A DNA stretch of 64,000 nucleotides. Source: Robertmurraya korlensis NBRC 107688. Lineage in GTDB: Bacteria > Bacillota > Bacilli > Bacillales > Cytobacillaceae. Shown in pieces: positions 35,808-44,811 of the stretch. The notes beneath the pieces were generated by a model. The model saw only the letters and a list, made by a program, of their open reading frames with translations, was not told the DNA's origin and did not search any database. The DNA lies in NCBI RefSeq assembly GCF_001591645.1, contig NZ_BCVH01000012.1, positions 44,749 through 108,748 of the forward strand, given 5' to 3'. Position numbers and translations under genes: made by a program. The stretch's first letter is position 1, and each line of letters starts with the position of its first letter.

Positions 35808-35960
35808 GTGGGAATACAAACGCAACAAAAATTTAAAGAATTGCTTGTGGAGCTTTATTCAAAAGGGCAGGAGTCAGATATACAAGTGAATGACATGATT
35901 TCAGAAATACAGCAAAGATTGAATGAACTTTTAGAACCTAAAAAGCAAATTCTACCCTAG
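35808..35960 (+). CDS. 50-aa micro-protein of unknown function between galE and epsL
   Basis: A short gene with GAGGA at 35796-35800, seven bases before GTG 35808, ending at TAG 35958-35960. The product is helical and charged (KFKELLVELYSKGQ, then MISEIQQRLNELLEP). No membrane segment, Cys or Trp is present. It is 12 bases before the epsL-like start, so it is well placed for translation in the operon. It lacks the Trp typical of SinI-like antagonists. Function unknown. Confidence 0.62.
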   Translation: MGIQTQQKFKELLVELYSKGQESDIQVNDMISEIQQRLNELLEPKKQILP

Positions 35961-35971
35961 GAGTAGGAAAA

Positions 35972-36583
35972 GTGAAGAGATGTCTTGATTTTATTTGTGG
36001 TTTGATACTATTTATTTTGTTTTTACCAGTCATGTTAACTTTAGCTCTTCTAATAAGAATCAAACTAGGAGCACCCATTCTATTTAAGCAGCAACGACCG
36101 GGATTGCATGGAAAACCATTTAATCTTTATAAGTTTCGGACAATGACCGATGCCAGAGATAGTATGGGGAATTTGTTTTCTGACCGTATTCGACTCACCC
36201 CGTTTGGAGCTACATTAAGAAGGTTCAGTCTTGATGAACTCCCACAATTAATAAATGTCATTATAGGGGACATAAGCTTAGTCGGCCCTAGACCCTTATT
36301 AATGGAATATTTACCCTTATATTCCGAAGAACAAGCAAAACGTCATATGGTCCGACCAGGGATTACTGGGTGGGCCCAAGTAAATGGACGTAACGCAATC
36401 AGCTGGGAAGATAAGTTTAAATTTGATGTTTGGTATGTGAACAATCGTTCCTTATGGTTAGACTTGAAAATCTTATTTATAACGATAAAAAAAGTGGTTA
36501 AAACTGAAGGGATTACCCAAAGAGGGGTAGCTACAGTAGAACCATTCAAGGGTACAAAATCAGTAGAAGGAGGTCATGGATGA
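35972..36583 (+). CDS. epsL: Undecaprenyl-phosphate phosphosugar transferase (EpsL-like)
   Basis: A 203-aa monotopic phosphoglycosyltransferase. One N-terminal hydrophobic re-entrant segment (LILFILFLPVMLTLALLIRI) is followed by FKQQRPGLHGKPF, YKFRTM, the catalytic region around FSLDELPQL, LVGPRP and GITGWAQVNGRN. It loads the first phosphosugar, predicted to be diacetylbacillosamine, on undecaprenyl phosphate. The GTG start lies after AGGAG. The end overlaps the epsM start by four bases. Confidence 0.92.
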   Translation: MKRCLDFICGLILFILFLPVMLTLALLIRIKLGAPILFKQQRPGLHGKPFNLYKFRTMTDARDSMGNLFSDRIRLTPFGATLRRFSLDELPQLINVIIGDISLVGPRPLLMEYLPLYSEEQAKRHMVRPGITGWAQVNGRNAISWEDKFKFDVWYVNNRSLWLDLKILFITIKKVVKTEGITQRGVATVEPFKGTKSVEGGHG

Positions 36584-37224
36584 AACTAGCGGTTGTTGGA
36601 ACGGGAGGACATAGCAAGGTTATTCAAGATTTGGTTCGGTTAAATGAGGAAAGTCAAATTATCGCCTTCTTAGATGATAAATACACGAGTCTAACTTTTG
36701 AACATTCTGTTTACAATGGTCCAATCGATTCGGCTAAACAACTATTACACATTCATCCAGATCTAAAGTTCATTATAGCAATTGGAAGAAATGAGACTAG
36801 GAAAAGAATAGTCGAAAGATTAGGGTTCCAAGATGCTTTCTTTGCAACATTGATTCATCCAACAGCATGGATTAGTCCGAGTGTAACAATTGGTGTTGGA
36901 ACAGTTGTCATGCCACAAGCCGTAATAAATGCAGATTCGTACATTGGTAATCATACGATCATTAATACAGGAGCAATTATTGAACATGATAACCAAATCT
37001 CTGATTTTGTTCATGTTTCTCCAAAAGCTACATTGACGGGTGGAGTGAAAGTGGGAGAGGGAGTACATATAGGGGCAGGAGCCTCAGTAATTCCCAGCTT
37101 AGAAATTGGGGAATGGTCAATCATCGGTGCTGGTGCCACTGTGATAAAGTCCATCCCTCCAACAAGTACAGCTGTTGGTGTCCCTGCAAGAGTAATAAAA
37201 CTACAATTGATAGAGGGTGTCTAA
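36580..37224 (+). CDS. epsM: Sugar O/N-acetyltransferase, left-handed beta-helix (EpsM-like)
   Basis: A 214-aa NeuD/PglD-family protein: an N-terminal nucleotide-sugar fold (KLAVVGTGGHSKVIQDLV) and hexapeptide repeats from about residue 85 on (HPTAWISPSVTIGVGTVV, then IGAGASVIPSLEIGEWSIIG). The catalytic His is in IIEHDNQ. It acetylates the 4-amino sugar made by EpsN. ATGA overlap with epsL and a start directly before epsN show tight coupling. Confidence 0.9.
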   Translation: MKLAVVGTGGHSKVIQDLVRLNEESQIIAFLDDKYTSLTFEHSVYNGPIDSAKQLLHIHPDLKFIIAIGRNETRKRIVERLGFQDAFFATLIHPTAWISPSVTIGVGTVVMPQAVINADSYIGNHTIINTGAIIEHDNQISDFVHVSPKATLTGGVKVGEGVHIGAGASVIPSLEIGEWSIIGAGATVIKSIPPTSTAVGVPARVIKLQLIEGV

Positions 37225-38406
37225 ATGATTTCTTCAGTTAAGAAAAGTCGAATTTTCCTATCGCCTCCTCATCTGTCAGGTAATGAAGCCAAGTATATGC
37301 AGGAGGCAATTGAAACAAATTGGATTGCTCCTTTAGGACCTAATGTGGATGCCTTTGAAAAAGAATTGGCCGATTACGTAGGAGTCAATGGAGCAGTTGC
37401 TGTTAGTTCAGGTACAGCTGCCATCCACTTGGCTCTTTCTTTATTAGAAGTAGGTAAAGGAGATACTGTATTTTGCTCCTCACTTACCTTTGTTGCAAGT
37501 GCGAATCCAATTCTTTATCTAGGAGCAGAGCCAGTGTTCATTGACTCAGAGCCGGATACGTGGAACATGTCTCCGAAGGCACTTGAGAGAGCATTAAGGG
37601 ATGCGAAAATTCAGGGACGGTTACCTAAGGCAGTTATTGTTGTCAATCTTTATGGTCAAAGTGCCAAAATGGATGAGATAGTATCTCATTGTAATGAATA
37701 TGAGGTACCCATTATTGAGGATGCAGCAGAATCGTTAGGAGCTACTTATAAAGGAATACCAAGTGGAACTCTTGGCAAATTCGGAGTTTACTCCTTTAAT
37801 GGTAACAAAATTATCACAACATCTGGCGGAGGTATGCTGGTTTCCAATGATTTAGAAGCCTTAAACCGAGCACGATTCTTAGCAACGCAAGCCCGAGACT
37901 TTGCTCCACATTATCAACACAGCACGATGGGCTATAACTACCGAATGAGTAATGTTTTAGCGGGTATAGGCAGAGGGCAATTAGAAGTTTTAGATGAAAG
38001 AGTTCAGGCGAGGAGAAGTGTATTTTCTAAATATCAAGAAGAATTAGGGCATTTACCTGGTATTTATTTTATGCCTGAATTGAAGGATACCAAGTCCAAC
38101 CGTTGGCTGACTGCTTTAACAATAGATGATAGAGAAGCAGGAGCTTCTGTAAAGGAAATCTTGGACTTAATGGCCAATGAGAATATAGAAGCTCGACCTG
38201 TATGGAAACCACTCCATTTACAGCCCTTATTTAGGGGGATGAAATATTATTCACATCAAGAAACCTATAGTGTGTCGGACCAGTTATTTGAATCCGGGAT
38301 TTGCCTCCCTTCAGGTTCAAATCTAACAAATGAAGAACTGATTAGAATAGTCGATTGTATTAAATCCTTAAACCTTGGATGTGAAAAAGTACAACAATAC
38401 GGATAA
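37225..38406 (+). CDS. epsN: PLP-dependent sugar aminotransferase (EpsN-like)
   Basis: A 393-aa DegT/DnrJ/EryC1-family enzyme. The PLP lysine is in YSFNGNKIITTSGGGML, the aspartate in IIEDAAESLG, and the substrate region in HYQHSTMGYNYRMSN. It aminates the UDP-4-keto-6-deoxy sugar from EpsC. With EpsC, EpsM and EpsL it completes the lipid-linked diacetylbacillosamine pathway known for B. subtilis Eps. It begins one base after the epsM stop. Confidence 0.92.
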   Translation: MISSVKKSRIFLSPPHLSGNEAKYMQEAIETNWIAPLGPNVDAFEKELADYVGVNGAVAVSSGTAAIHLALSLLEVGKGDTVFCSSLTFVASANPILYLGAEPVFIDSEPDTWNMSPKALERALRDAKIQGRLPKAVIVVNLYGQSAKMDEIVSHCNEYEVPIIEDAAESLGATYKGIPSGTLGKFGVYSFNGNKIITTSGGGMLVSNDLEALNRARFLATQARDFAPHYQHSTMGYNYRMSNVLAGIGRGQLEVLDERVQARRSVFSKYQEELGHLPGIYFMPELKDTKSNRWLTALTIDDREAGASVKEILDLMANENIEARPVWKPLHLQPLFRGMKYYSHQETYSVSDQLFESGICLPSGSNLTNEELIRIVDCIKSLNLGCEKVQQYG

Positions 38407-38421
38407 AACGGGGTAAAAATA

Positions 38422-38760
38422 ATGATTGGAAAAAACATTTATGATATTCGAAAAAGAAGAGGCTTTACCTTAACAGAGCTTGCAGAACGAGCTGGAATAG
38501 CCAAATCATACCTTAGTAACATTGAAAGAAATTTAAATCAAAATCCCTCCATTAATGTAATTGAAAAGATTGCTTCTGTATTGGAAGTAGATTTAAAGGA
38601 ATTACTAGGTTCGGGTGACGATAAAAATGAGCCTCAAATGGATAATGAGTGGGTGGAGTTTGTAAAAGAATTGAGAGATTCTGGAGTAGAAAAAGAGCAA
38701 ATTCAAGAATATAAGATGCTCTTAGATTTTATAAAGTGGCAGAATACAAAACAAGGATAA
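38422..38760 (+). CDS. SinR-like transcriptional regulator encoded inside the eps operon
   Basis: A 112-aa protein of SinR length. The N-terminal HTH (about 6-58) reads IGKNIYDIRKRRGFTLTELA and AGIAKSYLSNIERNLNQNPS, very close to SinR. The C-terminal part (about 74-106) has the SinI-binding signature EWVEFVKELRDSGVEKEQI followed by LLDFIKWQ. SinR represses eps and tapA in B. subtilis through GTTCTYT sites, and such sites control this operon. Being a gene of the operon it may repress, it could provide negative feedback or, like SlrR, retune a chromosomal SinR. The real sinIR locus is not in the window. The next gene overlaps or abuts its end. Confidence 0.88.
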   Translation: MIGKNIYDIRKRRGFTLTELAERAGIAKSYLSNIERNLNQNPSINVIEKIASVLEVDLKELLGSGDDKNEPQMDNEWVEFVKELRDSGVEKEQIQEYKMLLDFIKWQNTKQG

Positions 38761-38762
38761 GG

Positions 38763-39512
38763 ATGTGTGGGATGAAAGCAGATACAACAACTATCCCAAA
38801 GGTTATCCACTATTGTTGGTTTGGCGGGAAAGAGAAGCCTGAAATCGTTAAAAAGTGCATCCAAAGTTGGAGGAAAATCCTAAACGATTATGAAATTGTT
38901 GAGTGGAATGAAACTAACTTTGACATTCATTCAAATAATTTTGTTCAAGAAGCTTATGAAGCTGGTAAATTTGCATTTGTAAGTGACTATGTAAGAGTAT
39001 ATGCACTCTATAACCAGGGTGGAATCTATTTAGACACAGATGTTGAAGTGTTTCAAACCTTTGACAAATTTCTTCACCATGAATCATTTTGGGGATTTGA
39101 GCAAGAGAATTATATTGCGACAAGTACGATTGGAGCGAGAAAAGAAAATAAACTAATTTTTCAATTCTTAGATTCATATAGAAGCAAAAGTTTTCTAAAG
39201 GAAGACGGTAGTTTTCATGAGCTAACAAATGTTGCGATCGTTACAAAAATTTTAGAAGACACTGGATTAAAAAGAGATGGAAGTTATCAAGAGATTGAAG
39301 GCATCGGAGCCTTTTATCCACAAACGTACTTTTCTCCATATGATTATATAAACATAAGGGAATTTGTTACTGAGAGTACTGTAGCTATGCACTACTTCTA
39401 CAAGAGTTGGCTACCGCCCAGTGCTAGGATAAAAAGTAGTTTGAAAAAAGCTACTGCAAGAATTATCGGGGGATCAAATATTGCTAGATTAAGAAGCTTT
39501 ATTACTAAATAA
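38763..39512 (+). CDS. Glycosyltransferase with DXD motif (GT32-like)
   Basis: A 249-aa protein beginning IPKVIHYCWFGGKEKPEIVK after a short N-terminus, then SDYVRVYALYNQGGIYLDTD containing the DXD metal site. This is the pattern of capsular mannosyl/galactosyl transferases with a sugar-binding DXD region. Start is 38763 or 38772, each with an AAGG element upstream. Earlier in-frame codons overlap the SinR-like gene and lack a site. Its role is to add a sugar to the repeat unit. Confidence 0.83.
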   Translation: MCGMKADTTTIPKVIHYCWFGGKEKPEIVKKCIQSWRKILNDYEIVEWNETNFDIHSNNFVQEAYEAGKFAFVSDYVRVYALYNQGGIYLDTDVEVFQTFDKFLHHESFWGFEQENYIATSTIGARKENKLIFQFLDSYRSKSFLKEDGSFHELTNVAIVTKILEDTGLKRDGSYQEIEGIGAFYPQTYFSPYDYINIREFVTESTVAMHYFYKSWLPPSARIKSSLKKATARIIGGSNIARLRSFITK

Positions 39513-39533
39513 TGTGGAAGGAGTATTCCTACC

Positions 39534-40157
39534 ATGATCATAAAAATGGTAAAAGCACTAGTTACCGAAGCTAAATCAAGGGGATTAATTTTCACAATTT
39601 TAATGAACTTATCCAACATTTTTGCTTGTATAAGAGGTTCATTAAATGCTCTCTTATTTATAAGAAATATCCGATCAACTATATTTTTTCTTCAGGCAAA
39701 TAGTCATATAGAAATATTTCATAAAAAAGCTAAAGTTCATATAGGTAAATTTGTCTTTATTAGAAAGAACACTAGTATTCGTGTTGATCATACTGGTGAA
39801 CTTCTCATTAGTGACAAGGTTTTTATTAATAATAATTGCACGATAAATTGTGTAAATAAGATTACTATAGGCAGTCAAACCAAAATAGCACCTAATGTAT
39901 GCATTAATGATCATGATCATAATTACAAAGATCCAAGCGAATCACATTTAATAAAAGGAACTGTTTCCATTGGAAAGAATGTGTGGATTGGAGCGAATGT
40001 AGTTATATTACGTGATACCACCATAGGGGACAACGCAGTTATAGCTGCTGGTAGTGTAGTAAAAGGTAATGTTCCAGCAAATTCATTATTTATTAATAAA
40101 AGAGAAAAAGAAGTAATACCGTTTGGCCATGGTCACATCCAAACAAAAGTAATGTGA
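39534..40157 (+). CDS. Hexapeptide-repeat acetyltransferase
   Basis: A 207-aa left-handed beta-helix acetyltransferase: repeated units through residues 65-180, catalytic His in INDHDHNYKDP, and VSIGKNVWIGANVVILRDTT near the C-terminus, as in the maltose/galactoside O-acetyltransferase group. It likely acetylates a sugar of the polymer. AAGGAG lies ten bases before the ATG. Confidence 0.82.
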   Translation: MIIKMVKALVTEAKSRGLIFTILMNLSNIFACIRGSLNALLFIRNIRSTIFFLQANSHIEIFHKKAKVHIGKFVFIRKNTSIRVDHTGELLISDKVFINNNCTINCVNKITIGSQTKIAPNVCINDHDHNYKDPSESHLIKGTVSIGKNVWIGANVVILRDTTIGDNAVIAAGSVVKGNVPANSLFINKREKEVIPFGHGHIQTKVM

Positions 40158-40166
40158 GGAAAAATT

Positions 40167-41372
40167 ATGAAGAAGAATATTTTAATATCAGTCTATGATA
40201 TGGAAATTGGTGGAATTGAGAGAAGCTTGATTAATATGCTGGAAGCTTTTGATTACGAGCAGTATAACGTAGATTTGTTGGTATTTGAACATCGAGGAGA
40301 TTTTATGAAATTAATCCCTGATCAAGTAAATCTTCTACCTCAAATTTATGCTTATACAGTCTTTAGAAAGCCAATAACTCAATGTTTGAATGAAGGTCAT
40401 TATGCATCATCGATAGTCAGAATCGTTGCAAAGTATGCCGCAATACAAAAAGCAAAGGCAAGAAAGCTTGAGGAAGGATCTGGTTATATACAGATGCAAC
40501 TGGTATCCAAATATTCATCCTTGTTAGTGCCAAAGCTCAAGAAAAATTATGATGTATCCATAAGTTATGCTTGGCCTCATGATCTAATTGCTGATCGAAT
40601 TTCTGCAAAGAGAAAAATTGCTTGGATTCACACAGATTACAGTAAATTAGAGATTGATAATCAAATTGATTTAGAGATGTGGAATAAGTTTGATTATATT
40701 GCAGCTGTATCCGAGGAATGTTGCAATTCATTTTTACTAACTTATCCATCTTTAAAGAACAAGGTATTTATTCTTGAAAATATTACATCACCTGCTTTTA
40801 TAACTAGTATGGCCAATGAAGCGGTAGCATTTAATAAGATGCCTGGAGAATCTTTTAGTGTGCTCTCAGTAGGAAGACTATCCTATGTAAAAGGATTTGA
40901 TTTAGCAGTTAAAGCACTCCGTCTATTACATGACAAGGGTTTTACTAATATTAGATGGTATGTGGTAGGTTACGGAGGGTATGAACAAGAGTTGAAGAAT
41001 CTGATTATAAGCTATCAACTGGAAGATAGCTTTATTTTATTAGGAAAACAAGCCAATCCTTATCCCTATATAAAAGCTTGTGACCTTTATGTCCAACCAT
41101 CTCGTTATGAAGGGAAAGCAGTTACTGTTACTGAAGCAAAGATATTAAACAGGCCGATCATTATAACTAACTATCCTACTTCTGCAAGTCAAGTTACCCA
41201 TGGAAAAGATGGAATCATTTGTGGAAGTAACCCTGAAGCAATAGCAGATGCAATAAAAGATCTATTTATTGATAGTGACCTTAGAAATCTCCTAGTTAAA
41301 AATACAAAGAAAGAAAATTACAGTAACAATGATGAGATTGAAAAACTATATGAAATAATTAAAAGTCAGTAA
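40167..41372 (+). CDS. Glycosyltransferase family 4 (paralogue 1 of 3)
   Basis: A 401-aa GT-B enzyme with a nucleotide-sugar site SRYEGKAVTVTEAKILNRPI and RKIAWIHTDYSKLEIDN in the middle. It shares this layout with the genes at 43610 and 44812: the GG(I/G/A)E(R/K)SLI start, WIHTD motif, NPYPYIK, and a THGKDGII-like end. GAGGA is six bases before the ATG. Sugar specificity is unknown. Confidence 0.85.
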   Translation: MKKNILISVYDMEIGGIERSLINMLEAFDYEQYNVDLLVFEHRGDFMKLIPDQVNLLPQIYAYTVFRKPITQCLNEGHYASSIVRIVAKYAAIQKAKARKLEEGSGYIQMQLVSKYSSLLVPKLKKNYDVSISYAWPHDLIADRISAKRKIAWIHTDYSKLEIDNQIDLEMWNKFDYIAAVSEECCNSFLLTYPSLKNKVFILENITSPAFITSMANEAVAFNKMPGESFSVLSVGRLSYVKGFDLAVKALRLLHDKGFTNIRWYVVGYGGYEQELKNLIISYQLEDSFILLGKQANPYPYIKACDLYVQPSRYEGKAVTVTEAKILNRPIIITNYPTSASQVTHGKDGIICGSNPEAIADAIKDLFIDSDLRNLLVKNTKKENYSNNDEIEKLYEIIKSQ

Positions 41373-41384
41373 GGGGGGATTGGG

Positions 41385-42419
41385 ATGGACGAAGTGAAGG
41401 TTAGTATCATTATTCCAGTTTATAATGCGGAAAAATACATTCAGGAATGCATCCAATCCCTAGTGAATCAGAAAATTAAGGAATGTGAATTCATTTTTAT
41501 AGATGATGGCTCAACGGATAAAAGTCGAGAATTGATTGAATCTTATCAGAGAAATGATAAAAGAATTATTCTAGTCAGCCAAAAAAATCAGGGAGTAAGT
41601 GTTGCTAGAAATACAGGCTTACAATTAGCAAGTGGTGAGTATATCGGTTTTGTTGATGCTGATGACTACGTTAGGGAGGATATGTTCAAAGTACTGTATG
41701 AAGCTGCTAAACAAGATGATTTTGATGTGATCATATGCAATTTTGAAAGTGAAATGAATGGTCAAATTTATAAAACAACGTATCCATTTCCTTTAAATCA
41801 AAGGTTGGTAGGCGATTACATAGAAAATGAAATATTGCCTTACTTGTTAAAGGTGGATAACTTAAACAGTGTTGTAAATAAGATATATAAAAATAAAATA
41901 TTAAAAGATAAGAGGCTTAAATTTCCTATAGGCATTGCGTTAGGAGAAGATGGCCTTTTTAATCTTTATTTTTTTAATTATACAAAAGCTGCAAAGTATA
42001 TTGACTACACTGGTTATTATTACAGAGAAGTAAAAGGTAGTGCTACAAGAAATATCGCCAACAAAGATTATTTTAAAAGAGCGTTAGATGTATACAATAT
42101 GAAATTTCCTACCATAATCACTGAGAAGATACCACTTAAAAAAATACAAATACTTAAATCAACTAAGTTTATTAACAGTGTAATTTCATATATACATCTA
42201 TACCTGCAACCATCAAAGGAAGTTAGCTTTAACAAAAGATACCAATACGTAAAAAATATGATTCACAACCAAGATGTAAGAGAGGCTTTAAAGGTATATT
42301 ACCTAGATACTGAAAGTGATTTAGGGAGATATGAGAGATTTATTGTAAAAATGATACATAAAAGATCAGTAACTGCACTTTATTTTGCGACAGCATACAG
42401 CAGATTTAGAAACAGATAG
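41385..42419 (+). CDS. Glycosyltransferase family 2
   Basis: A 344-aa GT-A enzyme with VSIIIPVYNAEKYIQECIQS, DDGSTDKS, NQGVSVARNTGLQ and DADDYV, similar to the gene at 30498. AAGGGGGG precedes the ATG. The next gene's ribosome site lies just after its stop. Confidence 0.86.
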   Translation: MDEVKVSIIIPVYNAEKYIQECIQSLVNQKIKECEFIFIDDGSTDKSRELIESYQRNDKRIILVSQKNQGVSVARNTGLQLASGEYIGFVDADDYVREDMFKVLYEAAKQDDFDVIICNFESEMNGQIYKTTYPFPLNQRLVGDYIENEILPYLLKVDNLNSVVNKIYKNKILKDKRLKFPIGIALGEDGLFNLYFFNYTKAAKYIDYTGYYYREVKGSATRNIANKDYFKRALDVYNMKFPTIITEKIPLKKIQILKSTKFINSVISYIHLYLQPSKEVSFNKRYQYVKNMIHNQDVREALKVYYLDTESDLGRYERFIVKMIHKRSVTALYFATAYSRFRNR

Positions 42420-42435
42420 AAAGGTGGATTTTATT

Positions 42436-43596
42436 ATGAATATTTTAATGTTTGCCCATGGTGGAAGTTTAAATAGAGGTTGTGAAGCAATTGTTCGTTC
42501 TACTGCAACGATTATTAAGAACAAGATCGATAATTCGAGGGTTTACTTAGCATCAGGCAAACCAGAAACAGATAAATTTATTGAGAAAATAGATGGAGTA
42601 TTTGATGGATCAACCCGAACTATAAAGAAGTACTCAAAAGATTGGATTATCTCAATGCTTAATGTTAAGTTGTTCAAAGACGACACATATGCCATAAGTA
42701 GGTATGAAGAAAACACAATTAAGCATATGAAAAATATGGATGTTCTTTTATCTGTTGGTGGAGATAACTATTGTTATGGAGACCAACCAGCACTTTATGT
42801 TATTGATAAGAAAGCAAAAGAGCAGGGGAAGAAGTTAGTTCTATGGGGATGTTCAATAGGAGAAGAAGATATTACAGAACATACACTTAAAGATTTAAAA
42901 TTATTTGATCTTATTTTGGCACGGGAAACGCTAACCTACAACATGCTAAAAGGTAAAGGACTAACCAATGTAGAGCTTTGTGCGGACTCAGCCTTTACTA
43001 TGGAGAAGGAAGAATTAGATTTGCCTAATGGATGGCAACAAGGAAACACAGTAGGCTTAAATTTCAGTCCACTAGTACTAAGTAGAAATCCAAAATCAGA
43101 ACAATCAGTTAGAGATCTTATCCGTCACATAATAGATGTTACAGACATGACTATCGCTCTTACTCCTCACGTAATTATTGATGGTAATAATGATTATGAG
43201 GTACTTCAAAAGTTTTACGAAGAATTTAAAGATACAGGAAGAGTCATTCTCTTACCTAACAATCTAAATGCCATTCAATATAAAGGGTATATTGCAAGAA
43301 TGAGATTCTTTATTGGAGCAAGAACTCATGCGACAATCGCGGCATATTCGAATTATATACCAACAATGGTACTTGGTTATAGCGTGAAATCAAAGGGAAT
43401 AGCCAAGGATTTATTTGGTGAAGAGAAACTGGTATTAAATATAAATGAAATTTCCAATAGCGATCTATTAAAAACATATTTTGATGAAATGGTTAATGAA
43501 GAGGAAGAAATAATAAATAAATTAAATGAATCGATTCCTCAAATTAAAGAAATGTCATATAAAGCAGCGGATCATTTACAAAAGCTAGTCAAATAG
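42436..43596 (+). CDS. Polysaccharide pyruvyl transferase family protein
   Basis: A 386-aa protein starting MNILMFAHGGSLNRGCEAIV, with LSVGGDNYCYGDQP, LWGCSIGEE, LARETLTYNML and ARTHATIAAYS, the marks of the family that includes EpsI, EpsO and WcaK. Members add a pyruvyl ketal, giving the polymer negative charge. The ATG at 42436 has AAAGGTGG eight bases upstream. Seventeen upstream codons overlap the previous gene and are rejected. Confidence 0.88.
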   Translation: MNILMFAHGGSLNRGCEAIVRSTATIIKNKIDNSRVYLASGKPETDKFIEKIDGVFDGSTRTIKKYSKDWIISMLNVKLFKDDTYAISRYEENTIKHMKNMDVLLSVGGDNYCYGDQPALYVIDKKAKEQGKKLVLWGCSIGEEDITEHTLKDLKLFDLILARETLTYNMLKGKGLTNVELCADSAFTMEKEELDLPNGWQQGNTVGLNFSPLVLSRNPKSEQSVRDLIRHIIDVTDMTIALTPHVIIDGNNDYEVLQKFYEEFKDTGRVILLPNNLNAIQYKGYIARMRFFIGARTHATIAAYSNYIPTMVLGYSVKSKGIAKDLFGEEKLVLNINEISNSDLLKTYFDEMVNEEEEIINKLNESIPQIKEMSYKAADHLQKLVK

Positions 43597-43609
43597 GATG
43601 AGGGGTTGT

Positions 43610-44800
43610 ATGAAAAAAAATATATTATTTATCATCCCAAGCTTATCTGCTGGTGGTGGTGAAAAAAGTTTAATCAATTTACTATCTCAAATTAACTATG
43701 AACAATTTAATGTAGATTTGTTCCTTCTGAACCATGAAGGAATTTTTATGGACTATCTTCCATCTCAAGTAAAGATTCTTTCTCTACCTGAGAACTATAA
43801 AATGTTTTCAAAACCATTAATAGATTCTATCAAGGACTTAATAAATGCAGGAAAACCAATTTTAGCTTTAAATCGTATATTGTTTAGTCTAGAGATAAGA
43901 AGAACAAAGGATATATCCAAAAGAGAGCAATATACTTGGAAGTATTTAAGTAAATCACTAGACTCCTTAGAAAAAACATATGACGTTGCTATCGGATTCT
44001 TGGAAAAAACGTCTACCTACTATTGCGTGGATAAAGTGAAGGCTCAACGAAAAATAGGCTGGGTACATATTGATTATGACAAATTGGGAATGGATCCAGT
44101 TTTCGACTCACCTTATTTTGATGCACTCTCATCAATAGTGACTGTTTCTGAGGAGTGTGCAAATATATTTGTTAAGAGATTCCCAACACAAGAAAATAAA
44201 GTGAAAGTTATCTACAATGTAGTTTCTCCATCCACCATTCATGAAATGGCTAACCAAACCATTGAGAGTGAATTTGAGAAAAAAGAAAGCGAATTTAACT
44301 TACTAACAATTGGTAGACTACATTATCAAAAGGGTTTGGAAATGGCAATTGATGCTTGTGAGTTACTAGTGGAAAATGGATTTAACATAAAATGGTATGT
44401 AATAGGAGAAGGAGATGAACGTGAAAAATTAACAAGACTCATAGAGAAAAAGGGTCTTAAAAATCATTTTTTCCTATTAGGTCTAAAAGCAAATCCTTAC
44501 CCATACTTAAAACAAGCAGATATTTATGTCCAGCCTTCCAGATTTGAAGGAAAGTCAATTGCTCTTGATGAAGCCAAAATACTACAAAAGCCAATTGTTA
44601 TAACAGACTTTAGTACAGCGAAAGATCAGATAACTCACGGAGTAGACGGTATGATTGTAAATATGGACGGCCAATCTGTAGCTGATGGAATAGAGAAACT
44701 GATAATAAATGGAGAACATAGAGAAACATTGAGTGATAACCTAAAAAAGCTAAAACTAGGAACGGAAAAGGAAGTTGAAAAGCTCTATCAAATTTTTTAG
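43610..44800 (+). CDS. Glycosyltransferase family 4 (paralogue 2 of 3)
   Basis: A 396-aa GT-B enzyme: KNILFIIPSLSAGGGEKSLI, QRKIGWVHIDYDKLGMD and SRFEGKSIALDEAKILQKPI. It is a tandem relative of the following gene and of the gene at 40167. The ATG at 43610 is chosen over one four codons earlier because AGGGG lies closely upstream. Confidence 0.85.
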   Translation: MKKNILFIIPSLSAGGGEKSLINLLSQINYEQFNVDLFLLNHEGIFMDYLPSQVKILSLPENYKMFSKPLIDSIKDLINAGKPILALNRILFSLEIRRTKDISKREQYTWKYLSKSLDSLEKTYDVAIGFLEKTSTYYCVDKVKAQRKIGWVHIDYDKLGMDPVFDSPYFDALSSIVTVSEECANIFVKRFPTQENKVKVIYNVVSPSTIHEMANQTIESEFEKKESEFNLLTIGRLHYQKGLEMAIDACELLVENGFNIKWYVIGEGDEREKLTRLIEKKGLKNHFFLLGLKANPYPYLKQADIYVQPSRFEGKSIALDEAKILQKPIVITDFSTAKDQITHGVDGMIVNMDGQSVADGIEKLIINGEHRETLSDNLKKLKLGTEKEVEKLYQIF

Positions 44801-44811
44801 GGGTTGAAAAA

